Below are positions 1 to 11,037 of a stretch of 64,000 bases of DNA, piece by piece. Positions within the stretch are counted from its first letter, which is position 1. The number at the start of each line of letters is the position of its first letter. Source of the stretch: Tribonema minus (taxonomy: Eukaryota > Sar > Xanthophyceae > Tribonematales > Tribonemataceae); assembly GCA_017506865.1 (NCBI GenBank), contig JAFCMP010000029.1:186001-250000 (forward strand), read 5' to 3'. A program made the position numbers and the translations under genes. The notes beneath the pieces were generated by a model. That model made no database searches. It was given only the letters and a program-made list of their open reading frames with translations, and was not told where the DNA came from.

Positions 1-23
1 TATGAACACACGGTGGCCGTCAC

Positions 24-3000
24 TGGCGGGGAAGGTAGATGACGTCACCCTTCGGGGGTGTACTTGCGCTGCCCCTGAGGAGCATGGGAGTTGAAGAAAG
101 AGGGGGAGAGTCACAACACTTGCGGTTGTGCGTATCGGCGCGCGTGCAGGGTGGATGGATGTCATTGGCGGGGGTGTAAATGGCGCTGCCCCTGAGGACT
201 CCATTGAAGTTGAAGAAGGCAAGGAGAGTCACTGAATGGGCTGCTGTTTCAGTTCAAGGCGGAATGGTGAGCACACGGCGGCCTTGCGCGATCGGCGGAC
301 CGCACTGCCCCCCCGCCCCCCTCAACACACACACCGCCAGACTGCTGTTCATGGTTGCTTGCTGAGCCATGCGGTAGGGGTAGAGTTAGGGTTTGCGCTG
401 AACATATACGGCCGAGCTCTTGCACAATTGGCGAAACATTCGCGCCCCCCCCCTAAACCCTAAACCTAGTCGTAACCGTAACGTCGTTAGGCCTCATGGC
501 TGCTCTGTCACACGGGGACGCGGCCCGAGCAGGTCACAACGGCCAGCGCTGTGCACGCGCAGTGCTCAGGCACGCCACACGCTTACAAGCGTCGCGCGTT
601 GCAAGCTGCGGACGAGGCTGTGACGCATCGCCGCACCTCGCGGCAGTGCCGGCACCGCGGCGCGCTGCTGTCAACCATGTTCATACTTATCAGTCTTTAT
701 GCATGCTCAGCTCTGTGCAGGAGCACAGAAACAACGCCGGCTAGTGCACAAACCACCAGTAGCTGCAGCCCACCGCCGCACCTCGCGGCGTTGCCGACAC
801 CGTAGCCGTACGCCCACTCCAGCGACAGCGCGCACGCCGCAACGCTGTCTTTCCTCCCTCAAACTACATCCATGCGGAGCCTCGTGCATTGCAAACTGCA
901 GTAAACTCTGTGTGACAGATCAACCCACCTTGCGGCGTTGCTGGCGCTGTACCCGTATGCCCACTCCAGCGACAGCGCAAGCTTCTGAAGGCATCAAATG
1001 CCATGAAGACATGAACCCTAACACTAACCCTCGCCCATAAATCTAACCCTGCCCTAACCTACCGCCCTACCTTGCGGCGTTGCCAGCGCTGTAGCCGTAC
1101 GCCCACTCCAGCGACAGCGCGGACGGCGGCGCGCCGCGCTGCGGCCCGCCGCGCGGCAGCAGCGTCGGCTCCGTGAACGCCGCCGCGTTCTGCCACTGCG
1201 CCTGCGGCTCCAGCGTCTGTGCGTACACATACGTACATACCACAGGAGATGATGGTGAATAGCGAGTGCACCAGCCGCAGGGTGTGATGACATGCTGCTA
1301 GAGTAGGTCACAGGTGGTGCTTGTGTCAAGATTCACAGATGGTCGCATGCAGTTGGCGACGTGTGCGGGGCAATGCGGCGGCGCACTGCAGCGAAGATGC
1401 GCGCCAGCAGCAGCGTCAGCCTCGAAAAAGCGGCCGCGTTCTGCCACTGCGCTGGCGGTGCCAGCTTGTGCCGGCAGCAGGGCAACACTTGACGCGTCAG
1501 CTGCAGCCTGATGCTGCAACAACCGGCGGGTGTGAGTCGCAACTGCAATCACATTCATGAAAACCCTGTGCCTGGCCCCCTCACTGAGCAACCTGCATCT
1601 CTCTCCCGAAGCGAAGGCCCCTCCCTCAAAGGGGCCCCCTGACTGCCGCCCGCAAACAAAAACGTCAACATCATTATCACAACTTCAAGCGCCTACACGC
1701 ACCGAAGCGAGCCCCCTGGCCTTAATGGCGGCGGCCTCCGTGCACCCCGCCTCCAGGTCAACCACATACATACATGCCCTGTGCAAGGCTCCTCTCAAAG
1801 GGACCCGACGGCCGCCAACAGACAAAACTTCAACATCCGCATCACAACTTCATGCGCCTACCACCCATTCACGCACCGAAGCGAGCCCCCTGGACTCTAT
1901 GGCGGCGGCCTCCGTGCACCCCGCCTCCAGGTCTGTCGCCGCAACATACCCCTCTTCAGCACCCCCCTCTGCGACGTCAGTGCTCAGGGTCTGCCCCTGC
2001 GGCCCGCGCTAGCGACGACGGCGGCGGCAAAAAGACTTCAACATTCACCTCACAACTTCAAATGCCTGCATCAACCCCCCTCACCGAAGCAAGCCCCCTG
2101 GACTCGATGGCGGCGGCCTCCGCGCACCCTGCCTCAAGGTCCGTCGCCGCAACATACCCCTCTTCAGCGCCCCCCTCTGCGACGTCAGTGCTCAGGGCCT
2201 GCCCCCTGTGGCTCATGCTTGTGACGACGGCGGCGGCGTGCTTGTCGACGTGGTCGGGCCTGCGCGGGGGGGGTTCGGCGATGTCGCCTACATAGTCTAC
2301 CCAGCTGAGGAGCTCGGGGGCGGTGCGGCAGTAGTCTTCAAAGGCCTGCGGGGGGGGGGGGGGGGGGGGGGAGGGGGGGGGGTAATGGGGGGTTGGCGAT
2401 GCATGTGGTGCGGGGGGTACAGGGGGGTGGCGATGTATGTGGTGCGGCGGTGGTCTTCGAAGGCCTGCCGGCGGGGGGGGGAGGCGGGGGGGGGGGAGGG
2501 GGTACAGTGGGTTGCGATGCATGCGAATACGTGCTCATCGAGCATACATATTGCTCGTGTACTTTGACGCATGGACCGCTGTACTGTATCGCGCTGTGTG
2601 CGACCGTAGTGTAGAGGTGGCATGTATGTACACATACATGTACATGCGTGGCAACAGTGCCCATGAAGTTCGCCCTGCTGAACCGTACCCGGCGTTGCGC
2701 GGCAGCATTGGCCCAAAGGGCCCGTGGCAGTTGCAGCAGTGGCGCAGTCGCACTGCGGCACTTTCACAACGCTCGTGCACACTTGCAGTCTCCAAAAACT
2801 TGCATCATGATTCCGAGATCTTTCAAAATGGTCCGGCCCGACAGATGGGTGCACAGCAATCAATGAGCTTTTAGTGCTCTAACGCGGGTACTTCGCGCGA
2901 GCTGTGCTGTGCTGTCACAGGCGAATGGCTGAACCACATCCTGCGAGCTGCGCAGGAGTGCGCTGCTGAGGTAACACGGGGTGAATCAGGTATGTATACG

Positions 3001-6000
3001 CTGTACATACATGCCCCATACGTGCCCCCCAAGGGGTTCACACGCAACTGTACGTAACCGACTTGCGCAGGATCTGACGGCGCTCGGCCAAGCAGCACCC
3101 TCGGATGACCGTAGAGAAAGCACTGCTACATAGAGTGCATGGCAGCAACAGTGGACACTCTGATGCGACAGAAAGGTATCAGTACAACCCTGGCTGAAGC
3201 TCACTTGCACATGTGATCACATTGGAAGTTCTGACCGAACAGCACCCCTGGGATGACGGCATACGGAGAAACACCGCAAAAAGACACGATCTCGACAGTA
3301 ATGCGCACGCTGACGGGAAACAAGGGCAGCAACAGAACCACGCTGTAAACTGTGATCAAACCCACAATCCTGACCCTAGTCACTGCCGCTAACCCTAGGG
3401 TAGGCAGGTAGCTACACGCGCGTCGCGTCCACGGCTGCTCAACCGGACTGCCGCTAGGGTTAGGGTTAGGGTTAGGGTTAGGTATCACTGAAGCCCTGTA
3501 CGCCGCGCGTACCAGCGTGGCGAGGGCGCTTTACACTTGCAGCGTCTTGAGCTGACTCTGATGATGCGCATATACGCAGCGCTCATCCAAACCCTATGAT
3601 TAGGGTTAGGCCAGACCCTCGGACGTCTGTAGCCAAGGCACAGCTGCGAAAGCCCACCCAATAACGCACACACTCTACCAAGAAGAAAGGGCGGCAATGG
3701 TGCCTGAACCCCGTGATGACGTGTTGTCAACTCAAACATTTGTCCCTAGCCACCGTCGCTTGTCCGTATCGGGGGGTCAACTCTCACCTGCATGGTCATA
3801 GACTGCTCGTCCTCAGCGTACCGGGCCTGTGAACGCAAAACCAGGCGCACGAAGCAAGTGGTTAGCGTCACCTAATCGTACGCCCGCAGTGCGCCTCTCG
3901 AAAGCAGACGTGGAGCTGCAACTAACCCTCACCCTAACCCGAACCCTACACATGATGGCGCGCCGCAGATCAGGTATGCAAATTTTGATTTGAAAGCACG
4001 AGTATACATCAGAGGGGGGAGCTTGCTGCACGTTTCTGTGACGTTGAAAGACTGAACATTTCCGCACCAACAGCTGACTGCCACGGCGCACGTGTGTGCA
4101 ACGTTGGTGAACCATGTATGAGAAAAGGCTTTTCGTGGATGGCATCCGTGCGACACAGCAGATGACAACGTTGTGGTGCATGACACAGTCAGTGTATGCG
4201 CTATTGGGGTGTGGTACATATAGATACTTCCATGTCCTACTGGGCTGTGTACAATGCGGCGGCTGCACCTAAGCACACAAGAGCGGGTCTGTCTCGCGGT
4301 TTTCACAAGAACAATTCCACGGTAGTGCCTGCACAAAGCGCAAAGAAACAGGAGGTTACCAATGCGTGTCGACTCTGTTCTGCTCCTGGTGGACTGTGTG
4401 TACTCCTTATTTTGAAGATGTTGCAAGTAGAAACATTGGATACGGCTGTTGCTGGCCTTAGGGTTAGGGTTAGGGTTAGGCTGGCACCATCACCCCCCAG
4501 CAAATTGATAGAGTAAACTGTATTTGTGACCGCTGTAGTTAAAGAGGTGATCATGACAGCATAAGCCCCTGCTGTCTCCACCCCACAACGTGCCGTAAAG
4601 TGCCTCGTTCCATCTTGATTCTCAGGAATAGGGTTTAGGGTTGGGGTTGGGGTGAGTGCGCGCTGCGATTGGTGGAAGTTCACGAGACACGATGCAGATT
4701 CTGGTAGCAAGCTGGACGCCCCCATCTGAGCGTTTTCCCGCACTCAGCAAGCCTTGCTTCATTTACTCAATAAAGTAAATGAAGTACCTGCTAAGTGTTT
4801 TTAGTGAGCGGAAGCTTACGTGGCGCTCTGCCGCGGGTGATCGCTGCGATTGGCGGAAGTTCACAAGACGCCTGCAGATTATGGTAGCAAGCTGGACACC
4901 CCCATCTTGGCATTTTCGCGCACTAGGCAAGACTTGACTTGTTGATTTGTCTCACAAGTCAATGAAGTACTCGGCGGGCGCTTTCAGTGAGCGGAAGCTT
5001 ACGTGGCGTTCTGCCGCAGGCGCGCGCTGCGCCCCCTTCTTCTCCGCCCCCCTGTCGAAGGCCAGTCGAACGAGGGCCTCCAGCTCTGTCTCGAGGGGGG
5101 GGTCCACCCCAGTCAGTTTGGAGATGCCGCTGCGCACGATGGGGAGATGAGTGAGGGGGGTCGTTGATGTTGCGGGGCAAGGGATAGGGGTGGGGGTCTG
5201 TCCCTCTAGCTTGAAAGGCCACTGTATGTAAACAGGGGTTGTCAAATGAGGGAGCAAGGCTAGGTTCAAATAAGCACCAAGTGATCCACCAGCAAAAAAT
5301 CTCATCAATAGCAATATCTCATCAACGCTCAGGCTCCCGCCTTGCTCAAGCGCTAGGCATTTTCGTAGAAAAGCTGATGGCAAACTTCAACCACCCATCG
5401 GTGCTCCGCAGCCCCAGCACCACATCGCATCAGTGCTTTTTCTGCTCAGTGATTCTCTCTGACGTCTTGCGGAATTGTTATTCTGTAGTTACCAAGCTGA
5501 CGGCAACTGCAATTACCTGAGACTGCTGCGCAGCGCCAGCACCATCACGTCAGGCACCTGCTCTGTGATTTTCTCTGCCGTGTATGTAGGTATCAGGCTG
5601 ATGGCAACTTCAACTACCGACAGTGCTCCGCAGCGTCAGCCGCAGATGTCATCTGCGCCCTTGCTCAGTGATTCTGTTTGGTGTGCTCATGAATTACATT
5701 CAGGGTCAGAGATTGTTTAAGTGGTAAGTAGGTGCAGTAGTTGAGTTCGCTCTGATGTGCTTTCTTGTAATAAAAATTGCATTTAGGTACCCCAGCGAAG
5801 AGCAATCTTCAATTACCTGACAGTGCTCCGCAGCTAGCACCATCTCATCAACGATCTTACTCAGGGACTATCTCTGGTGTGGTTTTGAAGCTCACTTTGA
5901 AGTTATCCAACAGCAAACTTCAAATACCTGACAGTGCTCCGCAGCGCCAGCACCATCTCATCAGCGCTCAGGCGCCCGCTCTCGTCAAAGTCGTAGATGG

Positions 6001-8543
6001 CAAAAACGAAGCGCGCCTGGGAAGCAGCAACGAGTAAAAAGGAGGGTTAGGGTGGGAAGCAGCGGCTGTTTAGGATGGGGGTTGAAGCAGTGTGAGCGGG
6101 CCGCAGATCTCGAAAAGCAGCTGCGTGCCGTCAAAGTCGTAGATGGCAACAACGAAGCGCGCGCGGGGGGCAGCGGCGGTTCAGGATGGGGGTTGAAGTA
6201 GGGTTAGGGTTGGGGTGTGAGCGGGCTGTGAATCTCGAGAGAAAAACGGTTGCTGTAGATCGCCAAAGTCGCAGATGGCAACAACAATGAGCGCCTGGCA
6301 AGCGTTGGCGGTCGGGATTGACAGATAGGGTGGGGTTGGGACTGCCGTGAGCGCCCATCGCCAGTGCAGTCCTGTGCTCTGCGTAAACGTTCCATACTAC
6401 ATCCTGAAGTAGAAGTATGATTGTCAAAATTCACGAATTCACCAGAGGACAAAGAGACCTCTCAATATGATGAAAGGCGCACGGCTTAGGCCAAGCCACC
6501 ACTTGCCATCTTCCCCGCGCATCAGCACATAACGTTCACACTCAGGGACTTGCAATGCAGGGGCTCTACAACGCAGGCGCTGGCATTTTACACACCACTG
6601 CTCTCATGATTTCGGAACAATTTTTTAATGTGACGCGCTTCAGCGTTCATGAATGTGACAGCCATTGCCTTTTGGCGCATTGACTGCCGGCCTTGGGGGC
6701 CTTGAAAAAGAAGGCCTTCCATACAGCAGCACGCGCAGTCTCCTTGCTGAGCAGTGCCACATCAAAAGCGCTCCAGGGCATCGATGGCGCTTGGGACCTA
6801 AAACGTCCCCGAGTGCACGCGCGCATACTCCATGCAGGTTATTTGCGCAGTCACCTTGTCGGCCAGCGACATGCCGCTGAGCAGCGCCACGCCGCCCAGC
6901 AGCTCCAGCGCATCCACGAGGCCGTTGCGGTCGTCGTCGAGCGCCGTGAAGAGCGCGTCGGCAACGCCGTCGCGCTGCGCGTCCGACAGGCGCAGGTGCG
7001 CGCGCAGCGCCGCGCGCAGCATGTCGCGCACCTCCTCCGGGCTGCAGTGTGGGCGCGAGACACAGGGGGTATGTAGGCTGTGTGGGAGTAGGTATCGGAA
7101 GGGTGGCAGCTGTGGCTGAGCACTGCGCAGGTGCGCACGCAGCGCCGCGTGCAGCATGTCGCGCACCTCTTCCGGGCTGCGGCGTGCAAGGCGGGAGGGA
7201 CAGCATGCAGGCAGGCGTTGAATGCAGGCGGATGGTAGGGCAAAAATATGCCTGTCGCGAGGTACTGTGAACGCGGCGTCTGTGACACTGTCGTGCTGTG
7301 TGCAGCGCCGCGCGCAGCATGTCGCGCACCTCCTCAGGGCTGCGGCGCGCGGCGCGAGAGACAGGGGGGTATGCAGGCTGTGTGGGAGCTTGAGTAGGTA
7401 TGCTGTCGTTGAGCACCGCTTGGTACGTTCTCAGCAAAGCGTGAGGGCAGGGGGGCGTAGGCAGACACCTAACCCTAATCCTAACCGAATCCAGGTGGGT
7501 AGACATGCTAGTATGCGCTCAGTAAGGGCGTGAGGGCGGAAAATGCAGAAAACTACGGCAGGTGTGACAACAAAGACAGTCATCGAGCAATGCTGCCATG
7601 CTTCAGCGTCACGTGCCCACAGGCGCCATGCGCAGTGCGCGTCCTCCGGGTGCCGCGTGAGGTCATGTAGGTATGGGAATCACGCAATGCAAGCATACAT
7701 ACCCTGCGCCGCTGGCCGGCAGCACAGCACCCAAGGCTGTACGACCTCGTGCCTCTCAGTCAATGACTATGGTATAGGTAGGTGTGTAGGCTGAGCAGGT
7801 GGGCATCGCGTGCGGAGGGCCTACATGCAGCACACGGCTCGCACTGTGGCCACCCCTTTATGGGGTCACAGGTGCGTGGGCCGGCAGGGCGGGACAACGA
7901 ACTAAATGCTTCGCTTAGGACTGCTGCATGCCTGTAAGGTTGTTGCACTGCACGGTTGACAGCCCAATGGTGCTTCAATAGCGGCATTGAGGCATCGCCT
8001 CGGCACATTGCCTGAGTGGACACGTGCAAATCAATATGTGCGGGCAAGCGTATAGAGAAGGATATGTATGATATGTGTGTCGCCGTAAGGCAATAGCTGA
8101 CCTGAGCCCAAAGCCCTCCGCCACATCGTTGAACGCCTCCCACAAATCATACACCCGCGGCTTTGGCACTGCAGGGTGGCACAGCAGGCAGCAGTCGGCA
8201 TTTGGAACATTTTTGCACTAACATCCTATGTGTGCTTCTGTAAATCTCAACCAGAAGAGTGTTGACACTGGCTGGCGGCGTACGCTGGTGCCATATGAGA
8301 ACCGTGAAACCCGCATACGTCAAGCTGACCTGTTCTGCAAGGCCACTGACACGGTCTGTGCAGGTTGTCATCAAAATACGATGGTTCTGATTTCTCTACT
8401 GCTGTGCAGCTGAAAACCTTTGAAACCGCATTGACAGCAAGAGCAGTGTTTACAAGCAAACCAGATCTGTGCGCTGACTTACAGTTGGCCAGATGAGCGA
8501 TCTCAGGACAAGTCAAGGTCGCCCGCCCTAGCGTCTGGCCCAT
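24..8543 (-). CDS. EF-hand / HELP-motif (EML-like) protein, partial, 8 exons, continues past left edge
   Basis: I assembled this from exons (minus strand) 8483-8543, 8102-8168, 6855-7041, 5928-6016, 5003-5129, 2085-2345, 1071-1216 and 24-74. All donors are GT, all acceptors AG, and the phases match at every join. The start is the ATG at 8543. The protein begins MGQTLGR, a possible N-myristoylation site. Residues 22-43 read WEAFNDVAEGFGLS. EF-hand loops are DDDRNGLVDALE (about 78-89) and DFDESGRLSADE (about 114-125). A third, degenerate EF-hand leads into FEDYCRTAPELLSW (about 179-192). Residues from about 300 read LEWAYGYSAGNAA and then, in the last exon, GDVIYLP, which fits the HELP motif that precedes WD40 repeats in EML microtubule-associated proteins. 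WD40 repeats would lie beyond the edge. I infer a calcium-responsive, possibly membrane-tethered, microtubule-associated protein. The EF-hands are firm, HELP is likely, and the last exon and the join 5003 to 2345 are less sure. Confidence 0.75.
165..210 (-). repeat. Decayed copy of the 24-74 exon 5' end
   Basis: The acceptor and the first codons (GGGGCAGCGC, then a variant reading IYTPAND) recur upstream of the exon, as in the other exon-end arrays of this window. Confidence 0.5.
614..985 (-). repeat. Three decayed copies of the HELP exon 3' end
   Basis: Copies at about 619-663, 768-838 and 920-978 resemble the end of exon 1071-1216 (the part coding SLEWAYGY and the donor side). They lie downstream of the exon in the gene's direction and have no acceptor. 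Confidence 0.65.
1383..1480 (-). repeat. Decayed copy of the HELP exon 5' part
   Basis: It shares GCCGCGTTCTGCCACTGCGC and neighbouring bases with exon 1071-1216. It lies upstream of that exon. Confidence 0.6.
1590..2010 (-). repeat. Two decayed copies of the 2085-2345 exon 3' end
   Basis: About 1690-1760 and 1865-2000 repeat the segment that codes TDLEAGC.EAAAIESRGLAS with its donor. The second copy extends over about 140 bp. A partial copy of the exon's 5' end (coding AFEDHRR) sits at 2440-2480 on the upstream side, behind another G-run. Confidence 0.7.
3455..3482 (+). repeat. Interstitial telomere repeat, about 4 units
   Basis: It lies in the long intron of the EF-hand/HELP gene. Shorter tracts lie at 4457-4478, 3921-3945, 17850-17868, 21323-21342, 22388-22410, 32279-32297, 35886-35903 and 52071-52092. 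Confidence 0.95.
4655..4842 (-). repeat. Tandem copy of the 5003-5129 exon end and its intron
   Basis: About 185 bp is shared with 4848-5020, including the exon end and the GTAAGC donor. The copy preserves the splice junction, which supports placing the donor at 5002 rather than reading through to the stop at 4952. Confidence 0.7.
5285..5855 (-). repeat. About five decayed copies of the EF-hand 2 exon 3' end
   Basis: Copies near 5290-5340, 5396-5420, 5516-5550, 5617-5650 and 5815-5850 resemble the end of exon 5928-6016 (coding SADEMVLALRS). They are spaced roughly 100-200 bp. Confidence 0.65.
6125..6300 (-). repeat. Two decayed copies of the EF-hand 2 exon 5' end
   Basis: At about 6129-6165 and 6260-6300 the acceptor side of exon 5928-6016 is repeated (coding ARFVVAIYDFD in the first). 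Both are upstream of the exon in the direction of transcription. Confidence 0.6.
7125..7350 (-). repeat. Two decayed copies of the EF-hand 1 exon 5' end
   Basis: At about 7128-7185 and 7300-7350 the segment coding PEEVRDMLRAALRAHLR with its acceptor is repeated upstream of exon 6855-7041. The similarity stops inside the exon. Confidence 0.75.
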
Positions 8544-9309
8544 CGCGCGCCTGTGCAATTGCTTCAGCAGAAGTTGCTAGCAGCAGTGCACATCACATCC
8601 AGCAGCCTGCTTCGAGCTTAACTTTAACTTCAGATCCACGATCTTCGCCGTTTCGTCAACTGAAGCAACTGACACTTGAAGTTCTCTTGTCCAGAGTTGG
8701 TGGTGGCTTCTCACGCACCCGTACGCAGGAAGGGAAATCGCAAAATGGGTTCGAAGACTAATGTGCACGCTGATTCCACAGGGCAGCGGTCAGTGCAAGG
8801 TGAGAGTTAGTACTGGGGAGAGCACACGTTCCGAACGACAAACGACGCGTCAAAGCAGACCTCCTCGCATCTCGCACGACAAGTGGGTTGCGTATCACGC
8901 ATGATGCTGAACTGCCAATTTATTGCGACGTTGCAGCGCAAGCTGACTTCCGCGGACGCATTCTCATGCACGCTAGGGCTTCCGACTTTTGGGAACGAAT
9001 TGAAAGCGCCGAACCACCTCGGTTGACGCAAGACCTCGTGCGATCGCTCGTGAAGCCGCAGATATGAAGGTCTTGTCGATATGCCCCTGCGCACGCATGC
9101 TGCGGTGGTGGTGTCCACGATGCAGCAAACATCCACTTTCGGACTCGCTGGCGTTTCACACTAACCAACCCCGCAGTCTACATACCCGTCTCGAAGTATT
9201 GTTCCAGCCTCTGGGGGCTACACACATCCAGAAACCAATCTTGTGGCAGCACTTACACACCCATCCACCAGTCTAGTGTCAGCACTGCCACACCTCAAAG
9301 CAATGTGTC
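8544..9309. promoter_or_regulatory. Divergent intergenic region between EF-hand and F-box genes
   Basis: The two genes start on opposite strands here, so both promoters should lie in this stretch. I see no TATA-like or repeated element. It may also contain the missing first exon of the F-box gene. Confidence 0.4.
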
Positions 9310-11037
9310 GTGCCGCTCGTCCCCTCATCCACTGACGCCCTTCCCCGTGCCCACCTCGTCTCGCTGCACACACGCACCCCGACAGCCCCCCTCCTCAGCG
9401 GCGACACCTGGAGCCACATTCTCGCCCTCCTGGGGCCCGGTAACCACCTCCAAGCCGCCTCCGTCTGCCGCGACTGGCGCGCACACTACACACGCCGCCA
9501 CCCCCGCAAGACCACCTCCCCGCGCGCCATGTGCGCCGCGCTGCCGCTGCTGCAGTGGGCGCACGCCGCCGGCTGCGCGCTCGACGCGCAAACCTGCGCC
9601 GCCGCCGCCGCGCGCGGCGACCTCGCCATGCTGCGCTGGGCGCGCGGCGCCGGCGCCGCGTGGAGCGCTGCCACGTGCAACTTGGCGGCAGCGGAGGGTC
9701 ACCTCGAGGTGTTGAAGTGGGCGCACGATAACGGGTGCGAGTGGACGTACTGGACGTGTCGGTGCGCGGCGCAGCGCGGGCGCCTCGACGTTCTGAGCTA
9801 CCTGCGCGAGCACGGCTGCGAGTGGGACCAGTGGACCACCAGCGGTGAGTCACAGTCTTTTGCTACTTGAGTCAAAGTCCTTTGCTATTTGAGTCCAAGT
9901 CCTTTGCTCTTTGCGCGAGCACGGCTGCGAGTGGGACCAGTGGACCACTAGCGGTGAGGCAGAGACCTTTGCTATTTGAGTCAAAGTCGTCTGCTGTTTG
10001 CGCGAGCACGGCTGCGAGTCGGACCAGTGGACCACCCGCGGTGAGTCAGTGGTCAGTTTTAACTGGCAGGCGCCACACATGCCTTGGTGCCGCAGCCACG
10101 TGCAGTCATCACTTTTGTCCAACTGGCAGGCGCATGCAGTTTGTCGATAGGCAGGCGCCGCACACGCCTCCGCGCACGGGCGATGAACAGGCACTGGAGC
10201 ATTTCTTGTAGGCTTCCAAAGACCCTGTCCCCGCCCCCTGCAACGGTCACGCATGCGCCATGTGCGGGGCGCTGAGCCTGCTCACCCATGGCTGCGCCCG
10301 TAACGCCGTCTTCACTGCTCTATGCGCAGCAGCGCTCGACCCGTAACTGCTGAAACCGCCAACGCGCGCCCCGCTGCTGCCGCCGCCCTGCGCTCCCGCA
10401 GCCTTAGCAGGTGGACACGCATTGTCACAGCATCACATACCTGAGCGTTAATTTGTGAAGACCCATGCCTCAAATGCTAAAAGCTTGCACACAGAAGTCT
10501 TCTGGCTACTGTGAATACGATGGCACTGCTTGACTCGTGGCCAATTGCCGCCGCAGCAGCGACCACGGTTATTGGCGGAAGGCACCCGCGGCAAACCACC
10601 CCTTGTCACCTACCGCTTCACGATCTTTTTAATCGCTTCCATGCACACCTTGCGCGCGTTCATTCATTCACGAACGCGAGCGCTGCCTCTCGTCGTCGCA
10701 CGCAGCCGCGGCGCGCGGCGGCCACCTCGAGATCCTACAGTACGCGCGCGCGCGCGGCTGCGCGTGGGACGCGAGCGCGCTCTGCAACGCGGCGGCGGCG
10801 GGACACGTGCACGTGCTGCGCTGGGCGCGCGCGAACGGCGGCGCGTGGCACCCCGGCGTGTGCGAGTGCGCGGCGGCGGCGGGGCGCCTCGACGTCCTGA
10901 AGTTCGCGCGCGCGCACGGCTGCCCGTGGACGCGCGAGACGCGCCGCGCCGCGCTGCGCCACGGGCACGCCGCCGTCTTCGACTGGGCGCGCGCCAACGG
11001 CTGCCCCGATGACGACGCGTCGCCGCCGATCGCGTAA
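9310..11037 (+). CDS. F-box protein with about eight ankyrin-like repeats, 2 exons
   Basis: Exon 1 runs to 9844 and exon 2 is 10706-11037. The intron is GT-AG and phase 1, and the codon split across it restores an alanine inside a repeat. The N-terminal part contains an F-box-like segment (GDTWSHILALLG, then VCRDWR). It is followed by about eight repeats of roughly 26 residues ending in patterns such as HGCEWD, RGCAWD and HGCPWT, with GHLE[VI]L in the middle of the unit. Proteins of this layout are usually substrate adaptors of SCF ubiquitin ligases, and the family is abundant in algae, oomycetes and their large DNA viruses. The frame is open from 9277 but holds no ATG before 9528, so the first coding exon is probably upstream. 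An acceptor at 9398 is a possible start of this exon. The intron holds two decayed copies of the exon 1 end and a dispersed repeat. Confidence 0.75.
9903..10045 (+). repeat. Two copies of the F-box gene exon 1 end
   Basis: At 9903-9960 and 9993-10045 the 3' end of exon 1 (coding LREHGCEWDQWTT) and its GTGAG donor recur downstream. The sequence is nearly unchanged, so these are young duplications. Confidence 0.8.
10474..10641 (+). repeat. Short dispersed element R1, copy 3
   Basis: About 165 bp is shared with 42640-42866, 47795-48022 and (inverted) 52170-52335. Shared words include GCACACAGAAGTCTT, GACTCGTGGCCAAT and ACCACGGTTATTGG. This is the most diverged copy. It lies in the F-box gene intron just upstream of the exon 2 acceptor. 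Confidence 0.7.

Noticed and set aside
4952-4954. TGA as the end of the EF-hand gene (193-aa protein)
   Set aside because: It is possible, but the tandem copy at 4655-4842 preserves the GTAAGC donor at 5002 as other arrays do, and the exon at 2345 continues the EF-hand fold in the right phase and leads to a HELP motif.
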